DNA of 6,694 bases, taken from the NCBI GenBank assembly GCA_947176615.1, contig CAMWRO010000166.1:1-6694 (forward strand), in the 5' to 3' direction. Shown piece by piece: positions 6,230-6,694 of the stretch. The stretch's first letter is position 1. Each line of letters starts with the position of its first letter. The position numbers were made by a program, and so were the translations under genes. This stretch comes from an uncultured Porphyromonadaceae bacterium. Its GTDB lineage: Bacteria > Bacteroidota > Bacteroidia > Bacteroidales > Muribaculaceae. The notes under the pieces were generated by a model that saw nothing but the letters and a program-made list of their open reading frames with translations, had not been told where the DNA came from and did no database searches.

Positions 6230-6694
6230 ATGGAACTTTTCACGCCTGATTTCGGCTTGATATTCTGGATGTTCGTCTCCTTCGCCATCCTTTTCCTCAT
6301 TTTGTGGAAGTGGGGATGGCCGGCGATTATGAAAGGTATCGCAAGCCGTGCCGACCTCATCGACAAGGGTGTGGAGTATGCTCAAAATGCCAAAGAACAG
6401 CTTGACCATGCCCGTGAGGAGGCCGGACGTCAGATTGCTGAAGCACGCCGCCAGCAGGCCGACATGCTCCGCGAGGCCGACCGAATGAAATCTCAGATTA
6501 TCGACGAAGCCCGCGCTGCCGCGCAAGCCGAGGCCAAGAAGGTCATGGACGCCGCCAAGGTGTCGATTGAGCAGGAACGCAAAGAAGCTGAGTTGCAATT
6601 CCGCAACGAAGTGAGCACTTTCGCCCTCGACATCGCCCAGAAAGTCGTGCGCAACCAGATGGCCGACGCCGGTGCCCAGCAGAAACTCGTCGGG
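6230..6694 (+). CDS. atpF: F-type ATP synthase Fo subunit b (partial, 3' end outside window)
   Basis: Subunit b is the peripheral stalk that holds the F1 head still against the rotor. The frame opens at ATG 6230, four bases after the atpE stop, and stays open to the window edge, giving 155 residues. The N-terminus MELFTPDFGLIFWMFVSF leads into a single membrane helix (about 9-29), then the usual WPAIMKGIASR turn. After that comes a long charged, Ala/Glu/Gln/Arg-rich segment without prolines (about 40-135), expected to form a coiled coil. The final block FALDIAQKVVRNQM resembles the delta-binding C-terminus of b subunits. Since the family is usually about 155-170 residues long, only a few codons are probably missing. 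atpH, atpA and atpG would be expected to follow in a Bacteroidota cluster, but they are outside the window. Confidence 0.95.
   Translation, partial: MELFTPDFGLIFWMFVSFAILFLILWKWGWPAIMKGIASRADLIDKGVEYAQNAKEQLDHAREEAGRQIAEARRQQADMLREADRMKSQIIDEARAAAQAEAKKVMDAAKVSIEQERKEAELQFRNEVSTFALDIAQKVVRNQMADAGAQQKLVG

Noticed and set aside
6191..6598. Open frame on the - strand opposite atpF
   Set aside because: It overlaps the clear + strand atpF frame, which has a membrane helix and coiled coil and remains open to the window edge.

Overview
The window carries two core energy-conservation gene sets on the + strand, packed end to end. First come complex I genes: the last codons of a gene that is probably nuoB, then nuoCD and nuoH. 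The F-type ATP synthase genes follow: atpD, atpC, atpB, atpE and most of atpF, which runs off the right edge. Nearly all of the window is coding. The longest gaps are 76 and 66 bases, and I see no RNA gene, mobile element, CRISPR array or convincing terminator.

The source looks like a member of the Bacteroidota, probably order Bacteroidales. The reasons are a fused NuoC-NuoD protein followed directly by nuoH with no nuoE, nuoF or nuoG; an ATP synthase operon that starts with beta and epsilon (order D-C-B-E-F); an epsilon subunit that stops after its first domain; a beta subunit with a long insert; an a subunit with a secretion-type leader and an extra periplasmic domain; and A/T-rich leaders with poor Shine-Dalgarno sequences. 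The fairly GC-rich coding sequence, favouring C in third positions, would fit a gut group such as Muribaculaceae, but that is a guess.

Layout: 1-85 tail of probable nuoB; 162-1799 nuoCD; 1847-2926 nuoH; 2993-4498 atpD; 4565-4801 atpC; 4810-5940 atpB; 5977-6225 atpE; 6230-6694 atpF (partial). The gene products join two membrane machines. NuoB, NuoCD and NuoH form the quinone-reducing and membrane-anchoring part of complex I, which pumps ions out. The ATP synthase uses the gradient: subunits a, b and c form the membrane motor, and beta and epsilon belong to the catalytic head and central stalk.

The individual proteins look intact and ordinary for this lineage. The real surprise is the junction: nuoH is followed 66 bases later by atpD rather than by nuoI. 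Either the complex I operon is split or interrupted in this organism, or the contig is joined wrongly. I found no sign of a new defence, mobile or biosynthetic system.
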